This document shows positions 5,793 to 7,782 of a stretch of 7,782 bases of DNA, one piece after another. Under the pieces are notes generated by a model. That model was not told the origin of the DNA. It made no database searches and saw nothing but the letters and a program-made list of their open reading frames with translations. Position numbers and translations under genes: made by a program. Every line of letters begins with the position of its first letter. Positions within the stretch are counted from its first letter, which is position 1. The DNA is from CAYSSG01 sp964433635 (GTDB taxonomy: Bacteria > Atribacterota > Phoenicimicrobiia > Phoenicimicrobiales > Stramentimicrobiaceae). The stretch spans positions 1 through 7,782 of the forward strand of contig CAYSSG010000069.1 in the NCBI GenBank assembly GCA_964433635.1. Reading direction: 5' to 3'.

Positions 5793-7107
5793 AATAATGG
5801 ATTACAAACAGGAATTGATCAGAGATACTTCCCAGGGTTTGGAAAGGGAAGAAGAAAAGTCGAGCTTCATTAACGGCGATGGTGATCTGATTCATCCCAC
5901 CCCCAGAGAAGTAGAGCCTGAAGTAGAGGAGCAAACAGAAGAATTCGTGAGTATAAAGGTGATTGGTATCGGGGGAAGTGGGAATAATGCGATTGAGGAA
6001 ATGGCTAACCATCGCATTAATGGATTAAGACTTATTGCTCTCAATACCGATTTACAGGCACTTTCCTTATCTCAAGCCAGCCAGACAGTTCAGATTGGGA
6101 AGCTGACAACCCGCGGTTTGGGTGCTGGAGGGGATCCGGAAATCGGGAAAAAAGCTGCTGAAGAGGATAGAAGTACCATTTCCAAGGTTCTGGAAGATGC
6201 TGATATCGTTTTTATTACTGCGGGTATGGGTGGAGGGACCGGCAGCGGTGCTGCACCCATTGTAGCCGAAATCGCAAAAAGAGAAGGAGCCCTAACCATT
6301 GGTGTCGTAACACGTCCTTTCAGCTTCGAGGGCAAGAAGCGCATGATACAGGCGGAACAGGGAATAGAGTTGCTGAAAAAACAGGTTGATGCACTTATTA
6401 CCATCTCTAATGACCGCCTGCTCAATATGATCAGCAAGGATACCTCGGTGAAAGAGGCCTTTGAAATCACAGACCGGGTATTGAGGCAGTCTGTGCAGGC
6501 GATTGCAGATTTAATCACAATTCCCGGCTTAATTAATCTTGATCTGGCAGATGTCAGAGCTGTCATTAAAGATGCCGGGTTGGCTCTGGTTGGTATTGGT
6601 GTAGGGCGTGGTAATAACAAGGGTACTACAGCAGCCGAGGCTGCAATCTCCAGTCCCTTGCTGGAGGTATCTATTAAAGGCTCCACTTCATTGCTAGTCA
6701 ATGTAACAGGTGGAATGGATATGAGCCTGTATGAAATTAACGAGATTGTTGATCTGGTATCCAAAGCCGCCGGTGGTGATGCCAATATTGTTTTCGGTGC
6801 CATTATATCTGAAAATATGCAGGATGAAATCAGAGTGACAGTCATTGCCACAAAATGTGAAAAATATTTACCCAATTATCAGGAAAGATTTGAACAAGTA
6901 AAGACAAGTTTGGAAGTAGAAGAGATTAAAAAGGATAAGATTCCTCCTGCTGTTACCGAACATCTAAATGATGTGAAAGAGAAAGAAAAGGATTCCAATC
7001 GCTTGAAGCCTTTGGAAGTAGATGATCTTGATATCACAAGGAAATATAAAGATAAAGAAGACCTGGATATACCTACTTTCTTGAGAAGAAGAAACAAGAA
7101 GTTCTAA
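5758..7107 (+). CDS. ftsZ: Cell division GTPase FtsZ with an extended N-terminus
   Basis: Protein of 449 aa, longer than the usual 350-400. The GTPase core begins near residue 65 with SIKVIGIGGSGNNAIEEM. It includes GLGAGGDPEIGKKAAEE (120-136), the tubulin/FtsZ signature GMGGGTGSGAAP (156-167), TRPFSFEGKKR (185-195) and ISNDRLL (216-222). The T7 loop GLINLDLADV keeps Asn260, Asp262 and Asp265, which complete the active site of the next subunit. A charged linker (about 380-433) leads to the conserved tail LDIPTFLRRRNKKF, which in other bacteria binds FtsA, SepF, ZipA and similar partners. All key residues are present, so it should polymerise and form a Z ring. The odd part is a leader of about 65 residues: a basic stretch (MKKKKLARGFTKI), then an acidic one (EVEPEVEEQTEEF). 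TTG 5758 is chosen for its ribosome binding site inside parA; starting at ATG 5797 would still leave about 51 extra residues. No ftsA or ftsQ adjoins it. Confidence 0.95.
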   Translation: MKKKKLARGFTKIMDYKQELIRDTSQGLEREEEKSSFINGDGDLIHPTPREVEPEVEEQTEEFVSIKVIGIGGSGNNAIEEMANHRINGLRLIALNTDLQALSLSQASQTVQIGKLTTRGLGAGGDPEIGKKAAEEDRSTISKVLEDADIVFITAGMGGGTGSGAAPIVAEIAKREGALTIGVVTRPFSFEGKKRMIQAEQGIELLKKQVDALITISNDRLLNMISKDTSVKEAFEITDRVLRQSVQAIADLITIPGLINLDLADVRAVIKDAGLALVGIGVGRGNNKGTTAAEAAISSPLLEVSIKGSTSLLVNVTGGMDMSLYEINEIVDLVSKAAGGDANIVFGAIISENMQDEIRVTVIATKCEKYLPNYQERFEQVKTSLEVEEIKKDKIPPAVTEHLNDVKEKEKDSNRLKPLEVDDLDITRKYKDKEDLDIPTFLRRRNKKF

Positions 7108-7782
7108 TACGGAATCATGATTTAGCCAAATCCAACCTATTTTACGGAATCTGCTTAATGGAAAAATACAGAAGAGACCAATTTTCATTTTCTACTTATG
7201 AAGCCTACAAAAAAATTAAAAAAAATGATCCACTTAAAATGGTCTTTGAATCAGTTGACTGGTCCTTCATTTACCCTATTCTTGAAAAATCCTACGATAA
7301 CCGTAAAGAATTAATATACCATCCTGTATCCTTATTCAAAGCGCAACTTTTGATTTATTTAGGGGAAGCAGAATCCAATCGCGATCTGGCTGAAAAATTA
7401 CGTTTTAATACCAAGTATTGTGTACTATGCGGATTTCATCATTTTTTGAAAACCCCTGCCCATTCAACCTTTTCTGCTTTTAGAAAGAAGGTTGGACATG
7501 ACCTGTTTCATAAGTTGATGCATCGTATTGTAGCTCAGAGTATTCCTGTGATGGCCAAGAGACTGAGCAATTTTTCCTCCCGGGCGCTGCATGTAGACAT
7601 TTACTCCAAAGAGGGGGAATGGATGAAGTGTAATTGCAAGGGTAAATGTAAAATAGACAGGGAAATTCTTGTGGATCAAAAGAATGTCAGTAAAAAAAAT
7701 TTTGTTTCATCCGGACTCAAGATAAAATTATTTATTGATAAAAAATCTGGCAGACCCATTGCAGCAGAGATAAGACTAAAAT
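7108..7782 (+). mobile_element. Left part of an insertion sequence (right end outside the window)
   Basis: The sequence downstream of the ftsZ stop carries a transposase gene that runs off the window. The left boundary must lie between 7108 and 7157, within 50 bp of the intact ftsZ stop codon. The terminal inverted repeat cannot be identified without the right end. The stretch contains a 9-bp direct repeat, TACGGAATC at 7108-7116 and 7143-7151, and a palindrome, AATCATGATT at 7113-7122. Either could belong to the element end or its target. No terminator for ftsZ is visible here, so insertion may have separated ftsZ from its original terminator or next gene. Confidence 0.65.
7158..7782 (+). 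CDS. DDE transposase with DUF772-type N-terminal domain (partial, 3' end outside the window)
   Basis: The frame is open from ATG 7158 to the last base, giving 208 residues with no stop. Residues about 35-112 resemble the DUF772 transposase domain of IS1182/IS4/IS5-like elements, with HPVSLFKAQLLIYLGEAESN (55-74), DLAEKLRFN (76-84) and TPAHSTFSAFRKKVG (99-113). ALHVDIYSKEGEW (143-155) sits where the RNase H-like catalytic domain should begin, so Asp147 is a candidate first DDE acid. SGLKIKLFIDKKSGRPIAAEI (185-205) resembles the GYKLH-lvD--sGlPla block seen before the second Asp. A small cysteine cluster CNCKGKC (158-164) lies between them. No strong ribosome binding site precedes ATG 7158, as is common in insertion sequences. 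The remaining catalytic Asp and Glu are beyond the window, so intactness cannot be judged. Exact family assignment (IS1182 most likely) is tentative. Confidence 0.8.
   Translation, partial: MEKYRRDQFSFSTYEAYKKIKKNDPLKMVFESVDWSFIYPILEKSYDNRKELIYHPVSLFKAQLLIYLGEAESNRDLAEKLRFNTKYCVLCGFHHFLKTPAHSTFSAFRKKVGHDLFHKLMHRIVAQSIPVMAKRLSNFSSRALHVDIYSKEGEWMKCNCKGKCKIDREILVDQKNVSKKNFVSSGLKIKLFIDKKSGRPIAAEIRLK

Noticed and set aside
6090..6875. A 261-codon open frame on the - strand
   Set aside because: It lies wholly inside ftsZ in the antisense direction, and its sequence is Ser/Pro/Ile-rich as expected for a shadow of ftsZ codons. No ribosome binding site was recognised.

Overview
The window comes from a bacterial chromosome of moderately low GC (roughly 40% by eye) with strong GGAGG-type ribosome binding sites. 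It holds four complete genes, the last 58 codons of a fifth at the left edge, and the first 208 codons of a transposase at the right edge. Nothing here fixes the taxon. FtsZ with a Firmicutes-like C-terminal peptide (DIPTFLRRRN), a Soj-like ParA and a LysM protein point to a walled bacterium, either low-GC or deep-branching. No tRNA, rRNA or CRISPR array was seen.

Layout from left to right. (1) Positions 1-177: the tail of an unidentified gene. (2) Positions 269-2284, + strand: a membrane-anchored protein with a coiled coil of about 590 residues, built on three tandem units of about 165 residues and ending in one LysM domain. (3) Positions 2320-2366: a stem-loop terminator between two convergent genes. 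(4) Positions 2370-4547, - strand: a long-chain acyl-CoA synthetase-type AMP-forming ligase with an enlarged segment before its P-loop. (5) Positions 4548-4985: a divergent intergenic region of about 440 bp. It carries a good sigma70-type promoter for the ligase, two candidate promoters for parA, nested palindromes, and a hairpin-rich parA leader. (6) Positions 4986-5792 and 5758-7107, + strand: parA (Soj-like) and ftsZ, overlapping by 35 nt. Both start with TTG, and the ftsZ ribosome binding site lies inside parA. (7) From just after the ftsZ stop to the window end: the left part of an insertion sequence with a DUF772-type DDE transposase.

The parA-ftsZ pair is the functional core. A ParA-type ATPase is normally paired with parB, and ftsZ normally sits with ftsA in the division and cell-wall cluster. 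Direct coupling of the two suggests, as inference only, that this ATPase helps place or time the Z ring, or links chromosome position to division. FtsZ also has a leader of about 65 residues before its GTPase core, much longer than usual. The LysM protein is an envelope protein that could tether membrane to peptidoglycan. The ligase is ordinary lipid metabolism with no evident tie to its neighbours. I did not find a clearly new multi-gene system; the parA-ftsZ operon and the repeat-built LysM protein are the items most worth following up.
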